The position numbers and the translations under genes are program-made. The notes beneath the pieces are model-generated. The model was given only the letters and a program-made list of their open reading frames with translations, ran no database searches and was not told the origin of the DNA. This document shows positions 40,261-48,092 of a DNA stretch of 52,006 bases, one piece after another. The DNA comes from a virus: positions 1 through 52,006 of the IMG/VR virus record IMGVR_UViG_3300042691_037918; one strand, 5' to 3'. How positions within the stretch are numbered: the stretch's first letter is position 1; each line of letters begins with the position of its first letter.

Positions 40261-40295
40261 GCAATGGGTCGCAGGTTCAAATCCTGCATCTCCGA
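40261..40295 (+). tRNA. 3' half of the split tRNA-Pro
   Basis: GCA continues the anticodon stem, then a canonical T arm GCAGG-TTCAAAT-CCTGC and acceptor strand ATCTCCG, which pairs with CGGGGAT at 39768-39774 (one G-U). The anticodon stem can form only three pairs after rejoining, so precise excision would not restore a perfect arm. Confidence 0.6.
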
Positions 40296-40296
40296 T

Positions 40297-40372
40297 CACC
40301 TGGTCCGAACTAATTGGATAAGACGGTTACTGCCGCTGCAGGACGATGTAGGTTCGACTCCTACCCAGGTGC
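40297..40372 (+). tRNA. tRNA-like gene without a normal anticodon loop
   Basis: 7-bp acceptor CACCTGG/CCAGGTG and canonical T arm GTAGG-TTCGACT-CCTAC. The anticodon region forms CTGC-CGCT-GCAG with a four-base loop, and no seven-base loop can be drawn. Starts two bases after the split tRNA-Pro ends. Confidence 0.55.
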
Positions 40373-40446
40373 TATTAAGAATCTCAATAAACCACGTTTA
40401 TTGAGAAAACTGATAAATTATAGGTACACGTGCACAAAAATTATAC

Positions 40447-40701
40447 GTGACCTGGGACACTGCTAAAAAACGTATCGATAAGAATCGACAGAAGTTTCTG
40501 GAGTACAAGAAGACTTTGCAGTGCAAGAAGTGTGGGTTGGATGATCATCGTGTTCTTGAGTTCCACCACATAGGTGACAAGGACAATAACATCTCCAGCA
40601 TGGTGAACCATGGCTACGCCTGGAGCAGGGTAGAGGAAGAGATCAGTAAATGTATTCCGTTATGTTGCAACTGCCATAGGCTTGAGCATTGGGCTAGTTA
40701 A
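40447..40701 (+). CDS. Small HNH endonuclease
   Basis: 84 residues, GTG start at 40447. CKKCGLDDHRVLEFHHIG (about 26-43) and CIPLCCNCHRLEH (about 69-81) form the Cys-bound HNH. Shares the TTAA stop overlap with the opposing gene. Together with the HNH at 39896 it flanks the last tRNA-like genes. Confidence 0.85.
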   Translation: MTWDTAKKRIDKNRQKFLEYKKTLQCKKCGLDDHRVLEFHHIGDKDNNISSMVNHGYAWSRVEEEISKCIPLCCNCHRLEHWAS

Positions 40702-41621
40702 CGGAATTTAAATTGAACAGGATAGCCAGCACCTGGTTGAATAAAACCAAACTTATCCGCAAGACCAAGAGCTCTATCCGCTAGTTTTCTGCTGCTTTCA
40801 GGTTCACCTACAACACCGCCAACCATAGAGCCTGGGGCAAATAAAGGTGTACCTACGTTGTAGGAATTAAAATCATATCTTTCATCAGCAGTTTGACCGT
40901 CTTGCACTTTATAACGCCCTAAAGTATTAACCAATCCTTTATTGACAAGAGCCGTTTGTTCTTGATTTAAACCCAAGCCTTGTGCACCAATGTTCCCATA
41001 ATCACCAACAACATAATTAGATGGTGTATATCCTTGTTGTCTTTGTTTAATTTTTTGTTCTGTTGTTTGAACAGCTAACTCATTTCGATCTCTTAATCCT
41101 AGTTGTTTTGTATATTCATTTACTCTTTGATCTAGTATATTTACTTGATTTAGTTGTTCTTGAGTTGCAGGTGAACCTTTGCCATACATGTTATACATTT
41201 CGTTTTGACTGTTTACTGCTCTAGAAGCATTTATCCAATCACCAAAAGTTTTTTCAGCTGTTAATCGCAAAGGATTTACGGTTACTTGCTGCGTTAGTTC
41301 TTTGTTCAGCAAAGCTTCTGCAGCTTTGGTATCAGCAGGAATGCGTGTTAAAGGTTGCGAAGTGCCTGAAAGAAACCTTGCAAACATCCCTTCTTTAGCA
41401 GGAACAATACCTGCTTCCATTCCTTTATCTAAAAGGGGAACAGCAACTTTATCTCGTACGGTTTTATAGATTGGTGATTGAGAAATATTGCGAATATCAG
41501 GAGCAATACCAGAAGAAATAGATGCTCCCCCTGGTAACACGCCTTTAAATACATTTTTATCAAGCTGACCGTATCCTCGGCTTACTTGATTGAGTAAGTT
41601 TTGAAATAAGTTTGGCATCAA
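40698..41621 (-). CDS. Unknown protein, Gln/Asn-rich
   Basis: 307 residues, overlapping the Dps-like gene by four bases. Helical and Gln/Asn/Gly-rich, with LLNKELTQQVTVNPLRLTAE and repeated polar stretches. AT-rich third positions give codon use unlike the neighbours, a possible sign of later acquisition. No family recognised; it may be virion-internal. Confidence 0.55.
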   Translation of the reverse strand: MMPNLFQNLLNQVSRGYGQLDKNVFKGVLPGGASISSGIAPDIRNISQSPIYKTVRDKVAVPLLDKGMEAGIVPAKEGMFARFLSGTSQPLTRIPADTKAAEALLNKELTQQVTVNPLRLTAEKTFGDWINASRAVNSQNEMYNMYGKGSPATQEQLNQVNILDQRVNEYTKQLGLRDRNELAVQTTEQKIKQRQQGYTPSNYVVGDYGNIGAQGLGLNQEQTALVNKGLVNTLGRYKVQDGQTADERYDFNSYNVGTPLFAPGSMVGGVVGEPESSRKLADRALGLADKFGFIQPGAGYPVQFKFR

Positions 41622-42169
41622 CCATTCCGCAACGTAGCTTTAATTTGCCAAGCAGCCTTGAAGGCTTGTCCGCATAAATCACTAAGATAGTTTTGAATAT
41701 CAATGGCACCCACCTTGGCAGCAATAGGCTCCAGCTTTTTGGACTTCATGCCCAGCTCTTCCAGGTTTTTGTAGTACGTGGTGAGCTGATCGGTTCCCTT
41801 GTAGCTGGTAACGTGTTGAATGCCAGGACCAGCATCAGCCAAACCCCTGGCGCACATAGGCATCAGGTAATCCATCGACCTGATGAATTCTGACAACGTA
41901 TCGAACTGAGTCTGATGAGCTTCGTATTGATCTCCAAGGAAGGCATGCACCCCGAGGAAGTTACCCCCCTCGTAGTTCAGGTGAATGAGATGGGCTTGTG
42001 TCTGAAGTTCCTTGAGGTAGGAAGCCAGGGAGATGCATTGTTGAATAAAGGCCCCGACATCACCATTTTTTGAGCGGGAGGGACCTTTTGGCTTGGCCTG
42101 AGGCTCTGGCACCTCTTGAACCTGAGCAGGTGCCATTGGCTGAGCAGTTTGAGGACCAGGCGTATACAT
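41618..42169 (-). CDS. Dps/ferritin-like protein
   Basis: 183 residues. After a Pro-rich N-terminus of about 35 residues comes a four-helix domain. LIHLNYEGGNFLGVHAFLGDQY and the following FDTLSEFI match the Dps ferroxidase pattern: H63, H75 (12 later), D90 (15 later) and E94 (4 later), the same spacing as in E. coli Dps H51, H63, D78 and E82. The C-terminal helix ends in AAWQIKATLRNG as in that family. Dps proteins store iron and bind DNA. An iron-binding role and a role in virion or host DNA protection are inferred. It could also be a divergent ferritin-like protein. Confidence 0.72.
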   Translation of the reverse strand: MYTPGPQTAQPMAPAQVQEVPEPQAKPKGPSRSKNGDVGAFIQQCISLASYLKELQTQAHLIHLNYEGGNFLGVHAFLGDQYEAHQTQFDTLSEFIRSMDYLMPMCARGLADAGPGIQHVTSYKGTDQLTTYYKNLEELGMKSKKLEPIAAKVGAIDIQNYLSDLCGQAFKAAWQIKATLRNG

Positions 42170-42221
42170 GTTTTTTTTGCAGTAATTCTATTGTAACGCG
42201 AATTAATTACACAATTTTATG

Positions 42222-43541
42222 CTAACGACTGATCTCTTCCCAGTCCATGGAAGCAAGTATATCAGAGCCAGCTTGTGCAGTGCTGCAAGCCAAAGTTAAT
42301 TCAATAGCCGTACTGGTGAGACCATTACGTTCCAACTGAAATGCAAACAATGCTTCTTTCAAGATGTCAATAACGGTTGACCCTTGGTTAGAACCAGTAG
42401 CAAAACCACTGGCCAGAACACGTCCTGTACCGATAGTAAAAGACGTACCAGTGATGTTGTACTCAACAGAGGAGGTTGCACCTGTGGTATCCCAAGAGCC
42501 AGCCGAAGTTGTACCACCAACGATTACTTTCCAGTTATAGTTTGCGTTGTTGGTAATACCCATGATTGACAATGCAGTCAAGATAACAATTGCATCAAGA
42601 CGCGTTGACTTAAGGCGGATAGAGATAACTGGATACTCAGTAGAGGCGTTTGTTAAATCACGCGGAGAGGCAACTGGAGTCCCAATTGCAGATTGTGCAC
42701 CACGTAATTCATAACCACCTTCCGATAGTACGGTTGAACAAACTTGTTTTAATGTACTGCTGCTTGCCGTTGTATTAACGTTAGTAATTTCATAACGCAA
42801 CGGCAAGGATGCCGTTGTTATATAAGTGGATGTAATTAAATTGGCATGATGGAATGAATGGCAATGGATGAATGAGCCATTGATTACAAACCCTGCACGC
42901 ACGGTGCCAAGGCCAAGCCACTCAATATCAAACCAAAGGATTTGCGCCTTAGTAATATCAAGTGTGAAACCAGATGGCCCGTTGCCATCCAGCTTGTCAA
43001 TGTTCCAGTTGGCTTGAGCTACTCGTGTTTCAGTAAGGTCGCCATTTACAGAACTACGTTCAACCAAGGCCGGCTCAGTAGTACCACTGACTTCCAGGTA
43101 CATTCCATTGGATGCACCATAGTAACCAACGCGCTGCCTGAGGTTTGTCTTGGCAGCATTCATTACAAAGGTTGACATAAACAGCAGGGATTTCCCTGGT
43201 TGATATGAACAAACCTTGGTGGTTTCCCTGATGATCTGAGACCCAGATGCAGTTGTTACATTAAGGTCAACAAGACCCTCGTTTGCATTGAATGCGGATG
43301 TCGCACCAGTACCACTGGATGTAGACCATAAACCATTGTCGTTATAACGATGGCTTGAGTCAAATAGAGTTAAAGGTGCGGATACCCGAGTACGCCCAAA
43401 AGCATCCCCTGCCATGCCAGCAGGTTGAACATAAACATTATTTCCACTTGAGGTAGTTACTTCTAAGGGGCGCCCACTACAGGTTTGAACCTTATGTACG
43501 GGGTATAGGTTTTCGTCCGTTGGATCTCTGTAGTTAGGCAT
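42222..43541 (-). CDS. Virion structural protein
   Basis: 439 residues of beta-rich, Ser/Thr/Gly/Asn-rich sequence with jelly-roll-like strands (WNIDKLDGNGPSGFTLDITK, KAQILWFDIEWLGLG). I recall related proteins as conserved structural proteins of phages, but I cannot name the family. The terminator at 43587 marks the end of the upstream unit, so it has its own promoter in the 93-base gap before 43541. Confidence 0.65.
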   Translation of the reverse strand: MPNYRDPTDENLYPVHKVQTCSGRPLEVTTSSGNNVYVQPAGMAGDAFGRTRVSAPLTLFDSSHRYNDNGLWSTSSGTGATSAFNANEGLVDLNVTTASGSQIIRETTKVCSYQPGKSLLFMSTFVMNAAKTNLRQRVGYYGASNGMYLEVSGTTEPALVERSSVNGDLTETRVAQANWNIDKLDGNGPSGFTLDITKAQILWFDIEWLGLGTVRAGFVINGSFIHCHSFHHANLITSTYITTASLPLRYEITNVNTTASSSTLKQVCSTVLSEGGYELRGAQSAIGTPVASPRDLTNASTEYPVISIRLKSTRLDAIVILTALSIMGITNNANYNWKVIVGGTTSAGSWDTTGATSSVEYNITGTSFTIGTGRVLASGFATGSNQGSTVIDILKEALFAFQLERNGLTSTAIELTLACSTAQAGSDILASMDWEEISR

Positions 43542-43586
43542 GGTATATCTATAGCTTTTTTTATTCTAAGTTAAATACGTTAATAC

Positions 43587-43614
43587 AAAAAAGCAGTGAC
43601 CTGACGGCCACTGC
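43587..43614 (-). terminator. Rho-independent terminator of the right-hand operon
   Basis: On the minus strand GCAGTG pairs with CACTGC across a 10-base loop, then six U. It ends the leftward unit that finishes with the gene at 43635. Confidence 0.8.
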
Positions 43615-43634
43615 AAAGTAAATATTTCAATGAA

Positions 43635-44051
43635 TCAATTGTTGTTTACGTTTTGCAACAGCTTGATTAACTTTTGGTTTTCATCGGCATTCTTTTTATA
43701 AAACTGCCAGTTGTCATAGACAACCTCAAGCAGTACCCCAAAGAATTCATCACCAGATAAAACGTTGGTGTCTACAAATTCACTGACGGTATCTGCCAAG
43801 TATTCACGCAAGCGTTCTTTTGACTTGGCCTTGGATTCCTGGAAGAACATGGAAGCTTTAGTGTTGTCACCTAAGAGCACGTCAACTTCTGGCTTGAAGT
43901 TGTTTTTGATGTAGTCGCTCTTTTCTGGAGTGGACTCTCTTGAGTTTTTAGCTGCCATAGGAGCAGGAGCACGCATTTTCTCCCCAAACTCCTTGAAGGC
44001 ATCCTTGTAAGTTTGATCAAGGTTTGCGGTGCTGTCCAAAGTAAGTAGCAA
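43635..44051 (-). CDS. Unknown acidic helical protein
   Basis: 138 residues. Helices rich in Lys, Glu and Phe, for example ESKAKSKERLREYLADTVSE and FFGVLLEVVYDNWQFYKKNA. The start may be at the in-frame ATG at 43976. No family recognised. Last gene of the large minus-strand operon. Confidence 0.55.
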   Translation of the reverse strand: MLLTLDSTANLDQTYKDAFKEFGEKMRAPAPMAAKNSRESTPEKSDYIKNNFKPEVDVLLGDNTKASMFFQESKAKSKERLREYLADTVSEFVDTNVLSGDEFFGVLLEVVYDNWQFYKKNADENQKLIKLLQNVNNN

Positions 44052-44193
44052 GATCTGTTACAGCTTGATGATACCCCTCTAGCCAGCCGTCTGGCTTGGG
44101 ATGTTTACATTTTGGATTATTTTGTTCTGTTACATAAAAGATGTAATTGATGTCCAGCTGTCTTAGGGCAGCTGTAGCTGATTGCTCATCCAT
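44017..44193 (-). CDS. Unknown 58-residue protein
   Basis: Start ATG 44193 chosen; an upstream ATG at 44232 adds a hydrophobic stretch and no known homology. SATAALRQLDINYIFYVTEQ and a WLEGYHQAV segment. Overlaps the next gene by about 35 bases. Confidence 0.45.
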   Translation of the reverse strand: MDEQSATAALRQLDINYIFYVTEQNNPKCKHPKPDGWLEGYHQAVTDLATYFGQHRKP

Positions 44194-44250
44194 AAAAAAA
44201 GAGGATGCTTCTATGTTGAAACACCCTCTCATTTTAAATTGTAACTTTAG

Positions 44251-44538
44251 TTACACCATATCTTCTTGACCTTCAAACTTTCCAGCTTTAAGGTCTTTTA
44301 CAAATTGAACACGGCGGAAATATTCTTTCCTGCAATAAGGAGCAGCTTCTTTAATTGCAAACTCTTCCCACAGTCCAGTGTACAAACCGTTCTGCCTTCC
44401 AGAGCACTGGTACATATGTTCTACAAAATCAGCTTTGCGTTGCTCTTCAGCTGTATCCCAGTTAGCAAGCTGCTCCTTCAACCAGGGTGTATCAAAAGCA
44501 CCAGTAGTATTCAGTTTTTTTACGAGGTCTTCAGTCAT
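44251..44538 (-). CDS. Unknown 95-residue protein
   Basis: Helical, with charged residues and several Trp/Tyr (GLYTGLWEEFAIKEAAPYCR). No motif recognised. Starts by an eight-base overlap with the previous gene (ATGACTGA), so coupled translation is likely. Confidence 0.55.
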   Translation of the reverse strand: MTEDLVKKLNTTGAFDTPWLKEQLANWDTAEEQRKADFVEHMYQCSGRQNGLYTGLWEEFAIKEAAPYCRKEYFRRVQFVKDLKAGKFEGQEDMV

Positions 44539-44728
44539 TGAAGTTGAGTCCGGTTAAAGAAGTATAGACGCCAGTGACGTTCGGAGAGAGGTCAAAGAGC
44601 AAGTTGTCTAGCTCATCTTGAAGAGCTGTTGCAATTTCATCGGCAGTTTTGCCACCGAATGAATTGTATTCAACGTCCAAGTCAACCGCAAATGACAGGG
44701 TTAACGTTGGGACAACAACTTTTTCCAT
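44531..44728 (-). CDS. Unknown 65-residue acidic protein
   Basis: Beta strand at the N-terminus (VVVPTLTLSFAVDLDV) and a helix (ADEIATALQDELDNLLFDL). No family recognised. Coupled to the next gene. Confidence 0.5.
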   Translation of the reverse strand: MEKVVVPTLTLSFAVDLDVEYNSFGGKTADEIATALQDELDNLLFDLSPNVTGVYTSLTGLNFND

Positions 44729-44771
44729 TGAAAAAAATAATGACCCAGTTACTGTAGCAGTAATTCAATTT

Positions 44772-45035
44772 TTACTGGCCAAGTAAACGTTCAAGCGAAT
44801 GAGCTTGATGCTCTTGGTAGTAACCAAGTCGCTGTTGAATTAAGTTGTAGTAATTAATGGCAGCATCAACCATCTCTTCTGCATCCATAGATGCTGCAAG
44901 GTTTTCATTGGAAAGCATGGCTGCCGTCAAAATGACGACACCATGCTCAATCTTAGAACCAATGGTTGCAGACAAAGGAGTTCCATCGCTGGTAAATCCA
45001 GCAATCATTTTGTTTAAAACTGGATCGCCACCCAT
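44772..45035 (-). CDS. Unknown 87-residue protein
   Basis: Hydrophobic first half (SATIGSKIEHGVVILTAAM) and an amphipathic helix with LAASMDAEEMVDAAINYY. Probably helical bundle; no family recognised. Confidence 0.5.
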   Translation of the reverse strand: MGGDPVLNKMIAGFTSDGTPLSATIGSKIEHGVVILTAAMLSNENLAASMDAEEMVDAAINYYNLIQQRLGYYQEHQAHSLERLLGQ

Positions 45036-45070
45036 GAGACTCCTTGCATGTCTACTTATTGTATTGCAGC

Positions 45071-45295
45071 TTATTTATCTCCTCGTGCGGTGACATACCA
45101 ATAGGCATGGCGTGCATTCTGGTGGAACCGTTTGCCAGACAACAGCTTGAGCTTGCGTTCTTCCAGTTCATCCACTTTGGATTCTTGGTAAGGAGGTAAG
45201 TCTCGACCATCTTCACAGAGCATGCTGATCTCAATGTCAATCATGTCGATCTGCATCTGGAAGTCATCAACCGACTGCTGGTGACAACACATCAT
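45071..45295 (-). CDS. Unknown 74-residue protein
   Basis: ATG 45295 chosen, 20 bases after the stop of the Gp157-like gene, with GGAAG upstream; longer frames run over that gene. It has an alpha-helical acidic middle (MQIDMIDIEISMLCEDG) and a basic end (NARHAYWYVTARGDK). No family recognised. Confidence 0.45.
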   Translation of the reverse strand: MMCCHQQSVDDFQMQIDMIDIEISMLCEDGRDLPPYQESKVDELEERKLKLLSGKRFHQNARHAYWYVTARGDK

Positions 45296-45314
45296 GATGT
45301 GTGCGTCTTCCAAG

Positions 45315-46028
45315 TTAATCGGCGCTGTCAGATTCTTGTAGAAGCTCTCCGAAATATTCGGGTGCTTGTGCTTCCATCCGCTTGGCAGAGAAGAGTCGAT
45401 TTTTTCGGATTGCATACTGTTGTTCAACTTTGACTCCTTGAGGGAGGTGGTCACCGTTTTGGTAAGCGTCACGGATGGCATCGAGGTTTGGGAGAGTTTC
45501 AAGTTTTGTTTTAGGTTCTGTTCTGTCGGATAGAACTTCTCCTGACATTGAACGTACCACGATTCTTTTGGTTGTGGTGACTTCCTGCTGGATGCAGTAC
45601 TTGGCTCTTTCGTCAGTGTGCCAAAACTCCGGATCCGATGTGACTTCGACCGTAAGTTCCTTCTTCCGCGAAAGGACAAACTCATAGTTTCTCCCTTGGA
45701 TTCGATTTGAGTCAAGCGGTAGTGACCGCCGTAACCAGCTTACCAGGTTCTTTAGCTGATTTAATTGAGACTCATGGTGTCGTTTAGCTTGGGCAACAAG
45801 ATCCCCTTCTTTTTTGACGCGCTCTAAAGCATCTTCATGGGCTGCCATTGCGTAATAAATGCGGTCAACTTTTTCAGACCGCAAGTTTGCACAAGACTCA
45901 AGCTCTGCTTTAGCCAGTTCTTGGGACTCAGGAGTGAGAAGAGGCAGAGACTTTTCGAGAGCAGCATAATGCTCGTAGAGTTTGATGATGGATAAGTCCT
46001 TGAGTTTAGCCTGGGTAATTTGTGACAT
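45315..46028 (-). CDS. Siphovirus Gp157-like protein
   Basis: 237 residues. The N-terminal 110 residues are a long coiled coil with alternating Lys/Glu (VDRIYYAMAAHEDALERVKK, HHESQLNQLKNLVSWLRRSL), followed by a beta segment (GRNYEFVLSRKKELTVEV). This plan is that of the phage Gp157 family, thought to act in replication or in protecting against host restriction-type defence; the role is not established. It is in an operon with SSB and polymerase. Confidence 0.68.
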   Translation of the reverse strand: MSQITQAKLKDLSIIKLYEHYAALEKSLPLLTPESQELAKAELESCANLRSEKVDRIYYAMAAHEDALERVKKEGDLVAQAKRHHESQLNQLKNLVSWLRRSLPLDSNRIQGRNYEFVLSRKKELTVEVTSDPEFWHTDERAKYCIQQEVTTTKRIVVRSMSGEVLSDRTEPKTKLETLPNLDAIRDAYQNGDHLPQGVKVEQQYAIRKNRLFSAKRMEAQAPEYFGELLQESDSAD

Positions 46029-46031
46029 GAC

Positions 46032-46145
46032 TTAGTTGAATTGAGATTGGAATTTGTTGAGTGCATAGGTCAGCAGCGCTCCGGCTGCTGCCCACAAGAT
46101 GTCTTTCAACACCGGAAGTACGGTGGCAAACAAAGATTCAAACAT
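46032..46145 (-). CDS. 37-residue membrane peptide
   Basis: ATG 46145 to TAA 46032. SLFATVLPVLKDILWAAAGALLTYAL is a membrane helix. It directly follows the repeated upstream element at 46171-46194 by 25 bases, the same distance as the other two copies. Confidence 0.5.
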   Translation of the reverse strand: MFESLFATVLPVLKDILWAAAGALLTYALNKFQSQFN

Positions 46146-46170
46146 GGACTGAGCTGAGTTGGGGTGGGGT

Positions 46171-46194
46171 CAGTTTTACGTCATGACCAGGACG
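46171..46194 (-). promoter_or_regulatory. Repeated upstream element, copy 1
   Basis: 24 bases on the plus strand beginning with CAGTTTTACGTCATG and ending with CAGGACG. The start codon of the minus-strand gene is 25 bases downstream. It differs from the copy at 49678 at one position. Confidence 0.6.
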
Positions 46195-46228
46195 GTTGAC
46201 TGCAAGCCGATGAAACAAGCTTGCTTGC

Positions 46229-46645
46229 TCAGTCTACTGTATCGTCAAGGGTAGTGGTGATCCCTTCGAGACCTGCCGTGGTAACGGTAACCAGATTGCT
46301 GACATAATCGGTCAACGCCTGGAGCTTGGCGTCAAGTGCTTCGGTGTATGTCACCAAGGTTTCAATCATGTCAATGATTTCTTGGTGAGAAGGAACCAGG
46401 CCATACACATCGTTTTCTTTCAATGCAGCAGGGTTGTTACTCTTTTGGTAACGACGGCAATCATCATTGGTGGTGTACACAGCTTCTTGGTACATTTCTG
46501 AAACAGTCTTGAAGTCAACGTTACCAACACCTTCTCCCGTCAAGATGTTGCAGGTATCCAGGTAAAGCTTGGCAGCAGCACGGATGTTCTTGTGGAAGAA
46601 CTCGGTGTACTGCTCAGAAGAAAGGCCGTAGGTGTCAATCGACAT
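46229..46645 (-). CDS. Unknown helical protein
   Basis: 138 residues from ATG 46645, which overlaps the stop of the previous gene. An aromatic helical N-terminus (EQYTEFFHKNIRAAAKLYLD) and a C-terminus of long helices (TLVTYTEALDAKLQALTDYV) that may form a coiled coil. No family recognised. Confidence 0.55.
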   Translation of the reverse strand: MSIDTYGLSSEQYTEFFHKNIRAAAKLYLDTCNILTGEGVGNVDFKTVSEMYQEAVYTTNDDCRRYQKSNNPAALKENDVYGLVPSHQEIIDMIETLVTYTEALDAKLQALTDYVSNLVTVTTAGLEGITTTLDDTVD

Positions 46646-46853
46646 GAGAATCAAAAACTTCGGTGTCAGTGTAAGGGGCACAAGCTTCACGCAGTGCAGT
46701 TAAAACAAACTTTTCTTGACCTTCTGGACCTAAAGAAGTCCAATAGGCAAGGTCAGGATCTTTTTCATCCCACTCAATGTGGATGGTCATACTGCCATCC
46801 TCTTCATCAATGCATTCAATCTTTAGTTTTTCGATCCAATTCAGATTCGACAT
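46635..46853 (-). CDS. Unknown 72-residue protein
   Basis: NLNWIEKLKIECIDEEDGSM and TIHIEWDEKDPDLAYW. Beta-rich acidic protein, with a helical end. Its gene overlaps both neighbours. Confidence 0.5.
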   Translation of the reverse strand: MSNLNWIEKLKIECIDEEDGSMTIHIEWDEKDPDLAYWTSLGPEGQEKFVLTALREACAPYTDTEVFDSHVD

Positions 46854-47124
46854 GACTAATTAGTACGTTTTGTGCGTAGTCTTCGTGGTGCATCTTAAGG
46901 TCAGCAGCTAGCTTGACAAGTTCCCAGTGGGTATCTTCTGGGATTTCAAGGTCGTAGCGTTTGTCACCCATGATTGTGTCGTTGCGTGGTTGCATGGCTA
47001 GTTGACGTGCGTATTCAAGGATGTCATCATCTTTTGATGTAATGGTTAGCTGAGCTGATGGACACTTTGTACCAAGGCGAAAGTTTTCAATTCCTTTTGT
47101 AGCAAAAATTAGTTCATCATTCAT
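46816..47124 (-). CDS. Unknown 102-residue protein
   Basis: Mixed protein with an N-terminal hydrophobic strand set (AQLTITSKDDDILEYARQL) and a C-terminal helix with HHEDYAQNVLISHVESELDR. No family recognised. Overlaps the next gene by 38 bases. Confidence 0.5.
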   Translation of the reverse strand: MNDELIFATKGIENFRLGTKCPSAQLTITSKDDDILEYARQLAMQPRNDTIMGDKRYDLEIPEDTHWELVKLAADLKMHHEDYAQNVLISHVESELDRKTKD

Positions 47125-48062
47125 TTCTTAATGGCAGATTTAAGTTGTGGCAATGAGGTTCCAGGAAATGGTGCGTAGCCAGCCTCCATCATATTGAAAA
47201 ACAAGTCCCATGCATCATGCTGGGTAAAAATCTCCTTGGGTTTGTAAGTACGCCAGTGGTTAAGCGGAGCTTGTGCACCAGACTTGGTGTGGAGCAGAAC
47301 AAAGCGTCCATCACTGGTGGCATCAGCAGGAGGTGCATACCACCAAGCCACGCACTTATTAGGTGTTCCACTAGGGCTTGCGTTCCGTACTTCGGTGCGC
47401 TTGCACAGCAGCTCCCGGTATTTATTGAACCAAGTCAGGTGAATGCACCATGGTTTAAATCCCTGGATCTCTTCCTGGAAAGCAGATAGGTTGTTGAGCT
47501 GACGTTGAAAGGACCCACATGAGCAGCTAGGTTCGCCAAACATGGCGTGTTGTTCTTGCTCTTCGTCCAGTTCAGAGTCCAAATTAAGCGGCCGATCCGC
47601 AAGCCGCATCCCGTCCGGCGCAACCAGATAGCCCAAGTCCGTCTGGTCAGACTGAAGGAGTGTGGTGACCTTGGTGGGATCTGACACATGAATGAATTTG
47701 TCAGCCCAATGCGTCTGAAGCTTGGCATTAGAACTTAGGTGTCCGAGTGCGTGCGTGTAGTTCCAGCCCTTAAACAGTATGTAAGCATTGTGATGCCATA
47801 CACTAGGGCCACGATAGTTAGGGCCAAGATACGAAAAGAAATCTTTGAGGCGGTTGGTGTAATGCTGAAATGCTTTGCGAATCAACTCCCGTGAGTAAGT
47901 TTGCTCACTACCATCATGACGCACCACAAGACAATCATCACCTCGCAAATAAATCCCAGCAATGCCGGTGTCATCAAAGTCTTGGTAGGCACGGCCGATG
48001 CTCGTGCGTGTGTAGATACACGCCTGCGCCGCGTTGAGTTCTGTCTGGAGTTGGGTGGACAT
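47121..48062 (-). CDS. Protein with a SWIM-type zinc finger
   Basis: 313 residues. In the middle, PSCSCGSFQRQL (about 180-191) and PWCIHLTW (about 206-213) give the C-x-C...C-x-H ligands of a SWIM zinc finger, a protein- or nucleic-acid-binding module. The N-terminal half is a mixed domain with DYRG-type loops, the C-terminal a Trp-rich beta region. The family as a whole is not one I recognise. It belongs to the replication operon, so a DNA role is likely but not shown. Confidence 0.6.
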   Translation of the reverse strand: MSTQLQTELNAAQACIYTRTSIGRAYQDFDDTGIAGIYLRGDDCLVVRHDGSEQTYSRELIRKAFQHYTNRLKDFFSYLGPNYRGPSVWHHNAYILFKGWNYTHALGHLSSNAKLQTHWADKFIHVSDPTKVTTLLQSDQTDLGYLVAPDGMRLADRPLNLDSELDEEQEQHAMFGEPSCSCGSFQRQLNNLSAFQEEIQGFKPWCIHLTWFNKYRELLCKRTEVRNASPSGTPNKCVAWWYAPPADATSDGRFVLLHTKSGAQAPLNHWRTYKPKEIFTQHDAWDLFFNMMEAGYAPFPGTSLPQLKSAIKK

Positions 48063-48092
48063 TGGTTTGAGTTGGGTTGAGTAGATGAGGAA

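Noticed and set aside
45296-45715. The longer 214-residue frame for the gene at 45071
   Set aside because: Its upstream part lies over the Gp157-like gene in another frame and is rich in residues typical of shadow frames; the short start has a ribosome-binding site.
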